Program-made: the position numbers and the translations under genes | Notes under the pieces: model-generated | Databases searched by the model: none | What the model saw: the letters and a program-made list of their open reading frames with translations, nothing else | Told to the model about the DNA's origin: nothing | DNA from: Nansenia antarctica | Taxonomy: Eukaryota; Chordata; Actinopteri; Argentiniformes; Microstomatidae | Reading direction: 5' to 3' | Assembly: GCA_963989245.1 (NCBI GenBank) | Contig: OZ022347.1 | Span: 4,402,448 to 4,466,447, forward strand | DNA length: 64,000 nucleotides | Shown: in pieces, positions 1-10,522 of the stretch | How the letters are laid out: each line of letters opens with the position of its first letter | How positions within the stretch are numbered: position 1 is the first letter of the stretch

Positions 1-158
1 TAAAGTCCTCACAGATGTCTCCATCATCAGCCCAAGAAATGCGTCGTGTTCTGTTCTTTATTTCTGTTTCACGTCCCACCGTAGCTTTGAAGTTGTGTTC
101 ATGAGCCTCTACACACTTTTGAGCCTCTGCAAGGGAGCATGGATCTCGGTTCATAACT

Positions 159-1082
159 TCATAGGCCACTTTTTGATTTTTTTAGACCTTTAAGAAAGGC
201 ATCAGTTGCAAGTTGATCTTGCAGCTGGAGATCCACTCCTGGATATGCAAGTGTGACGAGGCGTCTCACCTCTTCTGCAAATTCAGCTGACGCCTCTCTA
301 CCTTGCCGAAGTTCTCCCAACTTTCTCCTTACTGTGGTAGGGGGGTCTCTTTTCCCAAAGCGCTGAGTAAGCTCCTCCACTAAGAGAGGATAATCCTCAG
401 GTGTACGTTCTGGCAGTGAGCAGATATATCGTATTGCAGCTCCTCTTAAGCATTCATGCAGCCTGTCCACTCTTTCTGTAGTACTCCATCCATACTTCCT
501 GGCCTGGCGCTCAAATGGCAACAAGAAAGAGTCCCAGTCATAATTTCCTTCAAATGTGGCACGTTTAGGTCTACGCACTTCTTGCAGAGTGTGCTGACTG
601 TTGTGACCAGAACTATTCAGTCTCTGCTCACCATAGGGAAATGAGCGTTGGGTTTCATTCTCAGAGTCTCTAGTGTCTCTCCATCTACTGTCAGGTTCAG
701 CATTGCCGCCCCTCCTGGTGGGACCAAAGTTGCGAGTGCGCTGATTGATGACATCCAACTCAGCTGCAAAGGGGGCACCAACACGAGTTTTTGGTCTTAC
801 TGGTATATCCCAAGAGGCTGAAGGTATAGCTTCAGGCTCAGAAGCATGCCTGTCCAATGTGGGGCGCTGTAAGATCTTATCCCCATTTCCACTGGAAGCA
901 GCAAGTGGTGGTGAGGCTTGCTGTGTAACGGGATTTCCTCCTGTTATGTGTGTTAGTACCGGGGCTAGCATCATTTGCATGTGTTTTGTCTGCTGATTTT
1001 GGCTATCCAACAAAGCTTGTAGCCATGTTGGGGCTCTATCAGGCTCAGTAGGTCCTACTGTAGCTCCTTGTTCCTCTGTCAT
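159..1082 (-). CDS. gag: Gypsy Gag (capsid part)
   Basis: This 307-codon frame is the first ORF of the Gypsy element and encodes the structural capsid polyprotein. The N-terminal 170 residues are polar and low in complexity. Residues from about 175 match the retrotransposon-gag fold: an aromatic block with WDSFLLPF, then a helical stretch with LRGAA and LTQRFGK. It stops in a run of seven T at 177-183; one base fewer would join it to the pol frame that carries the zinc knuckle. Both duplicate copies share that shift, so it predates the duplication. Unlike copy 2, the frame is otherwise open here. The protein acts in cytoplasmic virus-like particles by family analogy. Confidence 0.85.
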   Translation of the reverse strand: MTEEQGATVGPTEPDRAPTWLQALLDSQNQQTKHMQMMLAPVLTHITGGNPVTQQASPPLAASSGNGDKILQRPTLDRHASEPEAIPSASWDIPVRPKTRVGAPFAAELDVINQRTRNFGPTRRGGNAEPDSRWRDTRDSENETQRSFPYGEQRLNSSGHNSQHTLQEVRRPKRATFEGNYDWDSFLLPFERQARKYGWSTTERVDRLHECLRGAAIRYICSLPERTPEDYPLLVEELTQRFGKRDPPTTVRRKLGELRQGREASAEFAEEVRRLVTLAYPGVDLQLQDQLATDAFLKGLKKSKSGL

Positions 1083-1470
1083 TTTATTGAGTTTTCTGTT
1101 GATGTAATTGTCCTTTTATTTTCGGTGGATTGTCTGTTCCACTTGTCTTGTTCTCTTTCATGTAGTTGTCTCTTTGTATTATTTAGTTGTTTATTCATGT
1201 AATTGTCTCTTTGATTTTGTTGAGTTGTTTATTAATGGAATTGTCCGCTTAATTTAGTTGAGTCTAACGGGAGTACAGTCTGCCCAAACACCACCAGGTG
1301 GCAGTACTCAACCAGTTGTTGTAGTAACTCCTGAATCCAGTCAGCTGGCTAGTTAGCTGTCTCCTGTTAGCCCCTATTAGCTCCCGTTAGCTTTGGCTCT
1401 TATAACTTTATTATCTTCCGTTAGCTTCTGTTAGCTTTTCCTTTGTCAGGTGGATGTACTCACGGATGAT

Positions 1471-1487
1471 CGCTACTTCTGATACCA
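1471..1487 (-). promoter_or_regulatory. Gypsy primer-binding site
   Basis: On the minus strand, TGG begins two bases inside the LTR boundary and continues TATCAGAAGTAGCG. A site starting with TGG at this place is where a tRNA 3' end primes minus-strand DNA synthesis. The tRNA is not identified. This site is deleted in the fuller Gypsy copy. Confidence 0.6.
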
Positions 1488-1489
1488 GT

Positions 1490-1838
1490 TGTCGTGTTTT
1501 GTCCGTCTGATGTGCGTGGGTATAATGACTCACACGACAAGGAATTCTCCGTTTCTGGTTCTTTAGTTAACTTCTTCAAAACACAATACAAGATACAACT
1601 AATTGTGTCCCAGATGGCAGGTTAATAGATGACGGGGAAACTAGCTCTGGCACAGAACAGCAGCTTTGCTGTCCATACCGATGAGCGTTGTTCCCTTGAC
1701 TGACTGTTTACGTAACCTCGGTAACGAGCCATATCTCTCTCTGGGTGATCATGTGACATACAGTAACCAATCAACAATAACGGTAACATAAACACAACAA
1801 CAACAACAGGGAAGCCATCCATGGTGGACTGTCTCACA
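1490..1838 (-). repeat. Gypsy 5' LTR, copy 1
   Basis: The 349-bp LTR begins TGTGAGAC and ends CACGACA on the minus strand, obeying the TG...CA rule. It matches the LTRs at 44198-44547 and 50912-51263 with only a few substitutions and small indels, so the family is young. The outer flank begins CTATC. Confidence 0.9.
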
Positions 1839-2284
1839 CTATCAACATTCCGCAAGAAAGCACAACAACAAACACGTGTTCGTCTGTCCTTTGTGCAACT
1901 CGTGTGAGGCCTTGGTTTGCAGTTGCAAAGTCACAATGTCTGCTCTGAATGAGGTCGAAATGGGATAGACTGGATATCAGAGTAAAGAACAGTGATATTC
2001 TAGACTTAATAGGGTGAATTTACAAAGGCTGAATAGATGAGTCGCTTTGAAAGTTGTTGACTTCTGTTACAGTGTGTCCTCGTTTCCAATCTAGACCTTA
2101 TTTATCTATGAAATATTGCAGAATGGCATTTCTAGTTAGTCTATTTAGTTGAAAGGTTAGATAGATATGAGGTTGGAAAGATAGATGGTTAGACAGAGTC
2201 AGAGTTTGATAGATAGATGCATTGTATGTTACAGATAGATAGATATGAGGTTGGAAAGATAGAAGGTTAGACAGAGTCAGATAG
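1839..2284. other. Flank of the Gypsy insertion, no gene
   Basis: I see no coding potential. The sequence contains a degenerate internal direct repeat (GATATGAGGTTGGAAAGATAGA at about 2165 and 2250) leading into the GATA tract. It is shared with copy 2 at 51264-51715. Confidence 0.6.
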
Positions 2285-2411
2285 TTACATAGGTAGATAG
2301 ATAGTATGATAGATAGATAGATAGTATGATAGATAGATAGGTAGATAGATAGTATGATAGATAGATAGATAGTATGATAGATAGATAGATAGATAGTATG
2401 ATAGATAGATT
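2285..2411 (+). repeat. GATA microsatellite
   Basis: An interrupted (GATA)n tract with GTAT variants spaced regularly. Its length differs from the copy-2 tract at 51716-51822, as expected for slippage. Confidence 0.9.
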
Positions 2412-2848
2412 GGAGCCTGGGGTAGTTCAGTGGACCGGGTGGAGGGTTGGTTGACTGGTTGAGAGTGGTAGTGTCGGTTGGTGAAGAGTTGAGTGTTGTT
2501 GTGTAATCTAAGAATGTTCTGCATGTCTCTTGAGTTTACTTTGACCTCCATGTTAAAAAGTGCTCTTTCAAGTCAGTAATGCTAAAGTAAAGTTCAATAG
2601 GTATCAAAACCAAAAGTCATAGAAGACGTTAGACGTCTCTTTTAAAGTTGGATTTGTGTGAAGAGTCTGTTGTATGGTGGATTTTCTCTCTTTTAATTGG
2701 CTTAAAATGTGGATGTTTAGATTGTGTTAATTGTAACCCTAACCCTCATGAATTCAGAGAAGGAATTTAGCAATAGATGGTACTATTTAATTCTACTACT
2801 CTATCTTTTCAGTTTGTAAAGCGTCTTAGAGTGTCCTAAAGCGCTTTA
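2412..2848. other. No gene; ends in a dispersed 3' tail repeat
   Basis: No open frame with family resemblance. The last 50 bases (from about 2797) resemble a fish retroposon tail containing TTTGTAAAGCGTCTT. That tail recurs at 28667-28755 and 52201-52245. Confidence 0.5.
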
Positions 2849-2964
2849 AGATGCTCCGAACAGGGTTTTTGGTGCCGATCACCGATCACCGATCACTGGA
2901 ATCAGTGATCTGCCGATCCGATATCACCGATCACCGATCACAGCGTCGAAAATGGCAATTGAAG

Positions 2965-3104
2965 CTTTTTTTTTCTTCTTTTTTTTCTTTTTTTTCTTTC
3001 CTAGCACCAGGGGAGCCACCCCTCCTAAATTTCGTTGTTTGGTACCTGTACTATAGCAATGACAATAAAGACCATTCATTCATTCATTCATTCATTCTAT
3101 TTAT
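2965..3104 (+). repeat. L2-like LINE 3' tail with (ATTC)n
   Basis: A T-rich lead is followed by CACCAGGGGAGCCACCCC, ACAATAAAG-type sequence and ATTC repeats. The same tail occurs at 18770-18895 and 52375-52503, and in reverse at 35338-35465 and 37370-37470. The last is the 3' end of a longer L2-like LINE, which identifies the family. Confidence 0.8.
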
Positions 3105-4069
3105 TGTGTAGCATTATTTATGTTTTTAATTATTCTTAACACCATTGACATTGTATATTAAGTATTCAAATGAAATTAGGAGATGAGAAAGTATCATGAA
3201 TTGACAACCATCTGTTTTATTGAATTCACAACCACCTGTAGCTTACTTCAGGAACATACAAATCATAATAAATAAAATGTGAAAATAAAAATCATAATAA
3301 ATAAAATGTACACTGTCACATCAAATGTGCAACATTCCACTCGAATGAGAGGAACTAGGGGCTCTTAGAGAACTTGGAGCTTATACTGTAGCTTTCCTGA
3401 GGAACAATAAACAATAAACATTTCCTGAGGAACAATAAACATACCCAAACTAAAGTGCAACATAAACAGGCTATAGCCAAATATAAAATAAATACTGTTT
3501 CAAGTCAGTCAGTTTCAAGTCATATAGGAGGAGATAAGACAGCAAGTCAGCAATAATCAATAAAACAAAAAAACAAAACATTACACCGAAGGAGATTTCA
3601 GACTCAAACCTTACTTCTGATTAAGCAGCATCACTGGCAGATTAGCCTTGAGAAATACAAGCATCTCAGCATTTTTGCCACTCAGCCTGTTCCTCTTATC
3701 GTCTAAAATATGTCCTGCTATGCTGAAAAGTCGCTCGCTATCTACACTTGTGCAAGGTGCACAGAGGAAGACTCGTGCTGCTTGTGCAAGAGCAGGAAAG
3801 CGGCCTTCGTTGGCCTTCCAAAAAGCAAGAGGCTGCCCATTACCGTCTGGGATAACTGCCTCTGATAGGTAGAGATTAACCTGTGATGCTCTTGGGTTGA
3901 TGTCACCACTGCCGCACACATGCTGTGGCCCATCTTCTTCAGCCAACAGTTCAGCATGCATAGCATGCAAGGAGCCAGCTCGTGGTACCTAAAAAATAAA
4001 ATAAAAAATAAAAAAGTTTTAGTAGAAGGCGATAATAGGGAGAAGGTTTTTCCTTCTATCAGTGGCCCC

Positions 4070-4200
4070 GGGCCCGAGCTAGAGTACACTTCCTGCAACG
4101 AATGGTGGACTGCTGATTCACATGCTTAGTATTCAAATGTATTGATTGTAAGTCGCTTTGGAATAAGGCGTCTGCTAAATGCCAAAAATGTAAATGTAAA
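4070..4200 (+). repeat. V-SINE-type tail inside the hAT gene
   Basis: The string GTAAGTCGCTTTGG followed by GCGTCTGCTAAATG is the conserved V-SINE/L2 tail. It is 5'-truncated and ends in AAATGT repeats. Close relatives are at 26519-26575 and in the full SINE at 45586-45792. It is present in both duplicate copies. Confidence 0.75.
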
Positions 4201-4361
4201 TGTTCCTTCTGTGGGGGCTCACTCACTGCCAAACTGTCCGTCTCTTGCTCTGCTGCAGCAGCCAGGACATCAGAAAGCAGCCTGCGCATCTGTGGCTTGA
4301 GTGCGATGGGGAAATATCTGTCTTTATACCTATTTTTTATTATGAGAGAAATAAAAGGCAA

Positions 4362-4672
4362 TATTAATTAATGTATTTAATGCATTTTGTAGGTTATGCT
4401 TAACTATTTTATTATTAATTAGGCCTGGGCGGGGCCCCATAGCATTTGTATTATATTTATGAATTAATTAGGCATGGGCTTGGCCCCATAGCATTCTATT
4501 TATTTATTTATAGTTAAGATTAACTGCTTTTTAAATGCAAACCATCGTACACTACAGGATAACACAACACAGTATTTATATTTTCCTTTAACTTAAGCAT
4601 AGCCCCTTTTATCAATAATGTTTAGGCCAAAGCTAATACGCATAAGAATCTCTCCCTGTGGAGTTCTCACCT
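4362..4672. other. Intron of the hAT transposase
   Basis: A/T-rich sequence between the splice sites described for the transposase. It contains two related stretches, each with GGCCCCATAGCATT, near 4434 and 4482. No other feature is visible. Confidence 0.5.
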
Positions 4673-5175
4673 TGGATCAAGGAGTGTCGCGATGGTGTAC
4701 AGGCGCTCAGATTCAATGTCACTGAATCTCCTCTTGACAGCTTCCAGGAGCGTGGCTTTGGCTGTCTTCACACCGTGGTCACTCTGTTGTTTTTTCAAGA
4801 AGACGAGTTAAAGCTCTGATGGATGGTATAACATCTGCAGCTGATGCAGTTGATGAACTTATCGTTTTTGTGAGCTCGTCAAAGGGGTCTAGCACTGAAA
4901 TCAGATTTTCCACCAATTTCCACTCATGGACGGCCAACGTGGAAGGCAATTCAAAATCAGCTGCATAAGCACATAGGGCACGCTTCTGTTCCAGTAAACT
5001 TTTTAGCATGGCAACCGTACTGTTCCAGCGGGTTGGTACATCCTGTTGTAGCCTTTTGGGTGGCTGGTTCGGATTCATTTGTTTTTGAATACTGAACAGT
5101 CGGGAGTAAGCTAGCTGGGAATGTTTGAAATGACCGACGATCCGTCTTCCACTTGCGATGACATCCTACTACCAG

Positions 5176-5966
5176 CAGGCCTACTGGTTCTTGTTCAAAA
5201 AGATGATCATGTTAACATGTTCAGGGGTGAGAGACGAACGCAATCTGGTGACAGGCGCCTGGTTATGGAACATCGCGATGGAACAGGATATGCTGGCTCG
5301 ACTATTTGCATCAGCGCACGAAATCCTCTACCCTCGACAAAACTGAGCGGCAGAATATCTGTTTCAATTAATTTGCAGATGGCCATCGTTATTTTCTCTT
5401 CTCGTTGTGCATCACACCTCCCGCGTATAAGATGAGGCATGATGGAGGGCTGAGAAGTACAAGGTAGCGAAGGAGCAGTCAGGGTCGGGTGTACGGTTTG
5501 CAGGTGGTATTTCATCGGGGTCGTCGTCGTATTATATTTATAGGTCACTGCGCAGTGTTTGCAATGAACGAGGTCGCCTTTCAGATCAAAATGCTCCCAC
5601 ACCAAGCTTCGTTTCGCTCGCTTCGCCATTTTCCAAGCAGTGTGTGTTCCAACAGTTTACTGCACAGCTGATTAATCAATTAAACATGCAAGGTGCCTTT
5701 CAGGAAGTAGTGGAGATCGTGCACCTATTACTGGAGGTCAGGTTACACTAACGGGAACTTCCGTCATGCCGTACTGCGTTGCGAAATTCAATGCGAAGGC
5801 AAATGCAAAGTTCATTTCTCACACATAACGTGGACAAACTAATTTCCATTATTATTATTATTATTTAAAAAAAGGAAAAAAAAAGATTATCGAGCAAAAT
5901 ATTTTGTGATCGACCAAGACCTTATCGATCAATTAATCGATCATCGATCATTGATGCCCACCCCTA
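5176..5966 (-). mobile_element. Nested hAT, left end deleted (copy 1)
   Basis: The right terminus on the minus strand starts TAGGGGTGGGCATC, followed outside by GTCCCTCA (5967-5974). The complete version at 54664-55860 has that same octamer on its left side, proving an 8-bp TSD. Here the left end and adjoining host hAT sequence are gone and replaced by 9 bp of filler (5166-5174). Subterminal ATCGAT motifs are dense at the right end. Confidence 0.85.
5207..5629 (-). pseudogene. BED-finger N-terminus of a second hAT transposase
   Basis: This 140-codon frame starts with MAKRAKR and encodes a BED zinc finger (CKHC, then HLQTVH), followed by the beginning of the hAT catalytic region. It then stops; no catalytic Asp or Glu motif follows, even in the complete copy-2 element. 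The element is therefore an internally deleted, non-autonomous derivative that kept the DNA-binding domain. Copy 2 differs by Arg for Ser at residue 8. Confidence 0.8.
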
Positions 5967-6831
5967 GTCCCTCATAGCCTTCTCCATGTTCTTGGCATTA
6001 TCCCGTAGGATAACGTGCACCTTTCCCTTTGGGATTTCCCAGGCGTTGAGCATGTCTGTGAAAGCTGCAGCAAGTGCCTCTGCGGTGTGTGACCCAGGGA
6101 ATTCTTGAGAGTGAAGCACCACTTTAGTCAGCTCAAAGTTTGCGTTGATAAACTGCGCAGTCAGGCTCAGCATAGACACAGGACTGACACTCGAACTCCA
6201 AATGTCAGTCGTGAAGCTGATTGACGCGATGTTGTCCTTCACTAGGCTCCCGATGTATGTGTAGACAGTGTTATATAATTCCGGCAGGCAAACATCAGTG
6301 AAATATTTTCGGCGTATAGCGTGGATCCAGGCAGGAAACAAGGCGTTTGAACCCGGCGTCTTCCACAACAGACAGGGGCTGCTGATCAAGGCATATGAAT
6401 TCTATTACTTTCGCATTTATTTCCTTTCGTTTCTTGTGGTCGTTGCCGTATGGTTGCTGTCGTTGCAATGTCTCTGTAACAGTAAGCTGAGTGAGTGGTG
6501 TCGCCCGTTCTTTCGACGACTCTTTCTCTCTGGCCTTAGTGCTCGCCAATGTATTAAACTCGTTATATTCCTTGGTGTGACAAGCCTTCAAATGCCGTAT
6601 TATATTCGTGGTATTGAAAGACCTTGCGTGCGTTCCTCCCCGAGGTATTTCTTTTGAGCAGGCATTACAAACGGCATATTTGTTGTCTCTTTCCGACACG
6701 GTGTAATATTTCCAGACTGGCGACGCCATTTTGTAAACTGATCGGTCGGGTTTGATCGGCTGTTTTGAGAACTCCGATCAAGGCCATATCGGCCGATACC
6801 GATCAGCGCCGATCAGATCGGAGCATCACTA

Positions 6832-7566
6832 GTCTTATCTATTATTAGGTGTTATTAATAATGCCCAGAGTAATCATGAGAAGGGCTTGGAATAGGCCTA
6901 TATGGGGGAAAAGAGTTAGCCTAATCACTGATCAAAGGGTTTCACCGCAACAGGCCCAGGATATTGAGCTGGGAGTTGGGGGCACGGTATGTAAATGAGT
7001 ATTTGGGGAGGGGTCCCCAGGAGAATTCTATAAGAGATGATATTTCTGAGTGCCTAGAGAGTTGCATCGTGAACTAGCTCAGGCCCCGGTCTGTAATAAA
7101 GGGCCTCTTGTGATCAGCAGCTCCGGTTTCTTAGAGAGTTGTTATTGTTATTATTTGAAGGTGTTAGAGTAAAGTCTTCCCCAGCAGTTATCTGAGTAGC
7201 AGCAGGTGGAAGAATTTAAACAAGTAAAGTAACTTATACACTAATGTTAGGCCTGTATGCACAACTCCAACTTTTCAATTTGTAGTGTTTAAATGATCTA
7301 TTATAACTGTCAAGATATCCTATACTGACCACCTCAATACCCACCATAATTGTATCTTAACCCTGGCTAGAGTGTTTGTCAAGGCTTCTTCTTCATTTCT
7401 TTATAATACTACTTTGCATATGCTGTCTACTGCCAGTCGCCCCCTGCTGGATCTATAACGGCATTGCATGGAAATGCTTCTTGAAGGGAGATTCTCAATG
7501 CAGCAAAGCAATCCTGTATACTATCCTGTACTGTGGCAGAATCCTGCATGCATTCAAAAGTATTTT
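6832..7566. other. No gene seen
   Basis: Shared with copy 2, where it is split by a 1268-bp hAT insertion; the empty site is the octamer ATAAGAGA near 7030. No open frame shows family features. Confidence 0.6.
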
Positions 7567-7735
7567 GGCAGACCACATGTCAAACTGTTCTTGGGCAAGT
7601 CACTGTACCCCAAATTGCTCCCAATGAGCGGGCTCGCGCCTTTCGTGGTAGCTTGCTGCCAGTGGTGTGTGAATGGGTGAATTAGAGGCCATTGTAAAGC
7701 GCTTTGGAATAGGTCAGTCCATTTACCATTACCAT
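7567..7735 (+). repeat. tRNA-derived SINE, 3' part
   Basis: Contains CTTGGGCAAGTCACTGTACC, CCCAATGAGCGGGCTCGCGCC and GTAAAGCGCTTTGG, and ends CCATTTACCATTACC. This is the 3' body of the tRNA-SINE whose full form is at 32150-32426 on the other strand. The tRNA head is missing here. Confidence 0.75.
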
Positions 7736-7951
7736 TGAGACACCACCATATTGCTTAGACCAGTGTATTCCTTTCAAACCCACCAGAGCCAGAGGGGGTA
7801 GAGAATTTGGTCTCTGCCCAGCCACTGCTAAAGACGCTTTACAATAACAATTCATAGTAGTGCATATTCTTTGTTAGGGGTTTGGTAATCTGAATGTTTG
7901 TGAAATTAACTCTCCACTATGTGTGGCTCTTCCTTTGTTTACATTACACAG

Positions 7952-8266
7952 ATCCATCTCACAGCCCAGCTACCATGTCTGAAGCCAAGTCCACAGAGTC
8001 CCTGGGTTCACAGCAGGGTCCAGAGATGGTGGCAGTGAAGTTGGAGGACTGCAGTCAACCACTGGAACATAATGTGTTAGTGAAAGAGGAAGAAGAAGAA
8101 ATGATGGTGGCTGGAAGAGAGGAAGAGGAAGAAAAAGCTATGATGGTGAAAGAAGAAATAGAAGAGGAAGTGGAGGAGAAAGATGTGATAATGAAAGAAG
8201 AGGAGGAAGTGGAGGAGAAAGATGTGATTGTGAAAGAAGAAAATGGAGGAGAGGAAGGAAAGGATG
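7952..8266 (+). CDS. Zinc-finger gene A, acidic coding exon 1a
   Basis: The exon lies between a strong acceptor (pyrimidines, then ACATTACACAG) and a donor GATG|GTAAGT. The ATG at 7975 starts MSEAKSTESLGS and opens 97 codons plus one base (phase 1). The product is a disordered Glu/Lys-rich segment with five hydrophobic-Lys-x-Glu motifs (VKLE, VKEE twice, MKEE, VKEE), the SUMO-attachment consensus. Its phase and sequence predict splicing to the finger exon at 16001, giving a nuclear C2H2 DNA-binding protein. A second, parallel exon lies 1 kb downstream. The reading frame is also open upstream of the ATG to the acceptor, so an upstream exon could be joined in frame. Function is inferred; no known ortholog is recognised. 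Confidence 0.75.
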
Positions 8267-8951
8267 GTAAGTTCATGAACTTGGCTAATATTATAATTGT
8301 TACGTAATGTACATTATTGGTCTATGGTGTTAATTGTGTGTTAGGGATGGGTCCTTATTTATTATGACCATTACCTACTTGTTCAGAGGTTAACTGGACC
8401 AGGTTCATGTAGCTGTATTGAATATTATTTAACAGACAGAACGCAGTGTGTCTTAACTGATGGGGTTAAATCAGGTTTTTTAGACATAACAAAGGATGGA
8501 TCAAGGGTGGATTCTTGGTCATGTTTTTTTTACTATTTACATTAAGTATATTGGATTCTGTAAATAATAAAGTATCCTGCAGTTGAAGTTGGAGGTTTAC
8601 ATATACCTTAACCAAAAACATTTAAATGTTTTTACAATTCCTGACATTTAATCCTAACATTCCCCGTCTTAGGTCAGATAGGATCACTACTCTATTTTAA
8701 GAATGTGAAATGCACGCATGAGACACCATGTTTCTTAGACCAGTGTATTCCTTTTAAACCCATGAGGGGGATGTATGTGAGTGCACCACTCAGCCAGAGG
8801 GGTAGAGAATCAGGCCACAGCCCAGCCAACATGAAAGACACTTTACTATAATAATTCATAGTAGTGCATATTCTTTGTTAGGTGTTTGTTAATCTGAATA
8901 TTTGAGAAATTAACTCTCCACTATGGCTCTTCCTTTGTTTACATTACACAG
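8267..8951. other. Intron between tandem acidic exons
   Basis: About 685 bp with no gene. Copy 2 has a 621-bp MITE in this intron. The last 250 bp resemble the sequence before exon 1a, showing that exon plus flank was duplicated together. Confidence 0.6.
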
Positions 8952-9248
8952 ATCCATCTCACAGCCCAGCTACCATGTCTGAAGCCAAGTCCACAGAGTC
9001 CCTGGGTTCACAGCAGGGTCCAGAGATGGTGGCAGTGAAGCTGGAGGACTGCAGTCAAACACTGGAACATAATGTGGTAGTGAAAGAGGAAGAAGAAGAA
9101 GTTGTGGTGAAAGAAGAGGAGGAAGGGGAGGAAAACACTCTGATGGTGAAAGAAGAAATGGAAGAAGAGGAAGTGGAGGAGAAAGATGTGATGATGAAAG
9201 AAGAGGAGGGAGGAGATGATTTACTGGAGACAGATAGTGAGTTGGATG
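8952..9248 (+). CDS. Zinc-finger gene A, acidic coding exon 1b
   Basis: A tandem duplicate of exon 1a with the same acceptor context, start (ATG 8975), donor (GATG|GTAAGT) and phase 1. The first 30 residues are nearly identical to 1a; the acidic tail has diverged and ends LLETDSELD. It carries VKLE, three VKEE and one MKEE. It can serve as an alternative to 1a. Because the exon is symmetric and open across its 5' leader, it can also follow 1a in frame. Joined to the exon at 16001 it gives a Gly at the junction, then ESSNPDSD. The exon is unchanged in copy 2 at the protein level. Confidence 0.8.
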
Positions 9249-9335
9249 GTAAGTTCATGAACTTGACTACTATTATAATGTATTTATTGTACATTGCTCT
9301 ATGGTGTTAATTGTGTATAGGGGATGGGTCCTTAT

Positions 9336-10414
9336 TAGGGATGCACCGAAATGAACATTCTTGGCCGAGGCCGAAGCCGAATTTAAGGAAACACTTGGCC
9401 GAATACCGAATACCGAATGTGTATCGGCAGTTTTTAATTTTATCATTGCATAAACTAAATACATTTTGCTTTTTATTCATGCTTCTCAAAGAAAGAAATT
9501 GAGATTGAAAAAAAAAGAACTTTTATATATAACTTATTATAACTAATTATCGTGGGATTTAATCTCTACTGCTTTCCAGGGTTCAAGTTAATGATATTCA
9601 TGATTTGTCTCTACATAGGCTTCAGAAAGTATTTAGACCCCTTCACTTTTTTCACATTTTTTGAATAGATTTGCCATCAATCCACACACAGTACCCCATA
9701 ATCTAAGTAAAAACGTTTTTTAATGTTTGCAAATGTATTAAAATGTAAATACAGAAATACCTCATGTACATAAGTATTCAGACCCTTTGTCACTCTTAAA
9801 ATTAGGTCAAATGCTAAATGTCTTCAACAAGTCATTCAACAAGTTGAATTGAGTCAACCTGAGTGTAAGGATAATAGTTCATGTTATTTCAGAATGAATA
9901 TATTTTGTTTTTATAGTCTCTGGTTTGCATAGAAACCACCGCATGATACAGCTGCATGTCATAAACTCGTGTAGAACAGCTGGGAGTCTGAATATGTTTT
10001 CAACAAGGCAACAACTCTGCTTCTCACTCCAATTTTAAATTGAGCTACGACTGCTAAGCTAACTAGCTAGATGAGTGTAAGGTTGCGTTCGTAAAGTCGC
10101 TCTGAGAGCGCTGGAGCGCACACTGGGCCCGACGTCATAGAGAAACCGAGTCATTTGATTGGACGAGAGGCATTCCACGAGTGCTGATCGGATTTCCTGA
10201 GTGAATTTACGAACGCAGCCAGTTTTGAAAGCGCGTCGCCTCGCGCCGCGCGCCTGTTGAGAGTTATATTTAATTGTATTGCGTCATCAAAACACGGCCA
10301 CTATTCGGTGGTAAACATTCGGTGTTTTCACACATTCGGCCGAATACCGAATGTGCTTTATTTTGCGATATTCGGCCGAATACATTCGGTGGCCGAATGT
10401 TCGGTGCATCCCTA
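9336..10414. mobile_element. Non-autonomous hAT (CCGAAT type), copy 1
   Basis: Termini TAGGGATGCACCGAA and its complement are flanked by perfect 8-bp TSDs GTCCTTAT (9328-9335 and 10415-10422). Repeated CCGAAT/ATTCGG motifs cluster at both ends. No transposase is encoded. The internal stretch from about 9618 (TCAGAAAGTATTTAGACCCC) resembles a fish Tc1-type transposon end, probably a nested remnant. Present at the same place in copy 2. Confidence 0.9.
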
Positions 10415-10522
10415 GTCCTTATATATTATTACCATTACGCAGGGGTTAAAGTGGGATTTATTAAGTGGGGGGGCTCTGTGTTAGAGGTGGGTAAAGGTGC
10501 GGGAGTGATGGTGGGGCTCAAT

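Larger units (their letters stand above)
1..1838 (-). mobile_element. Ty3/Gypsy LTR retrotransposon, 5' part only
   Basis: This is the minus-strand 5' end of an LTR retrotransposon: LTR at 1490-1838, primer-binding site, leader, gag, and the start of the pol frame at the window edge. It is the same element family as 44198-51263. The leader keeps 136 bp (1355-1490) that the other copy has lost. The rest of the element should lie left of the window. Confidence 0.9.
3611..6729 (-). pseudogene. BED-type hAT transposase, broken (copy 1)
   Basis: The N-terminal frame (6729 to 6295) has a BED zinc finger with CNAC and HLKACH. A one-base shift near 6320 leads to the next block (to 5975) carrying FTTDIW, with the first catalytic Asp, and VILRDNAKNM, with the second. 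There the second hAT interrupts the gene. The frame resumes below 5165 with DVPTRWNST, the conserved Trp, and continues through an intron (donor near 4672, acceptor near 4331, joining LLDPR to YKDRYF). The last block (3970 to 3611) carries SERLFSIAG with the catalytic Glu and the C-terminal dimerisation region. Copy 1 also lost part of the middle through the 5166-5174 deletion. It cannot encode an active enzyme. Confidence 0.85.
2849..6831 (-). mobile_element. hAT transposon with BED-finger transposase, decayed (copy 1)
   Basis: Terminal repeats read GATGCTCCGA at the left and its complement TCGGAGCATC at the right. Both ends carry clustered CGATC motifs of the subterminal kind bound by hAT transposases. 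The right end has AGTGATGCTCC, but the left end lacks the first bases and I find no clean 8-bp TSD, so the left terminus is damaged. Inside are a broken transposase gene, a LINE tail, a V-SINE-type tail and a second hAT. The matching element in copy 2 is 52258-56735. Confidence 0.85.

Noticed and set aside
177..183. Gag-pol junction at a run of seven T (A on the coding strand) as a programmed frameshift
   Set aside because: A +1 move would be needed, and the site lies upstream of the nucleocapsid rather than at the usual gag-pol border. The two copies share it by descent, so it is one event and fits a homopolymer slip.
2736..2752. CCCTAACCCT resembling a telomere repeat
   Set aside because: Fewer than two units, and changed in copy 2; chance occurrence.
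8055..8276. Serine-rich frame antisense to the acidic exon
   Set aside because: Complement of GAA/GAG-rich codons; the same shadow appears at every copy of the exon.
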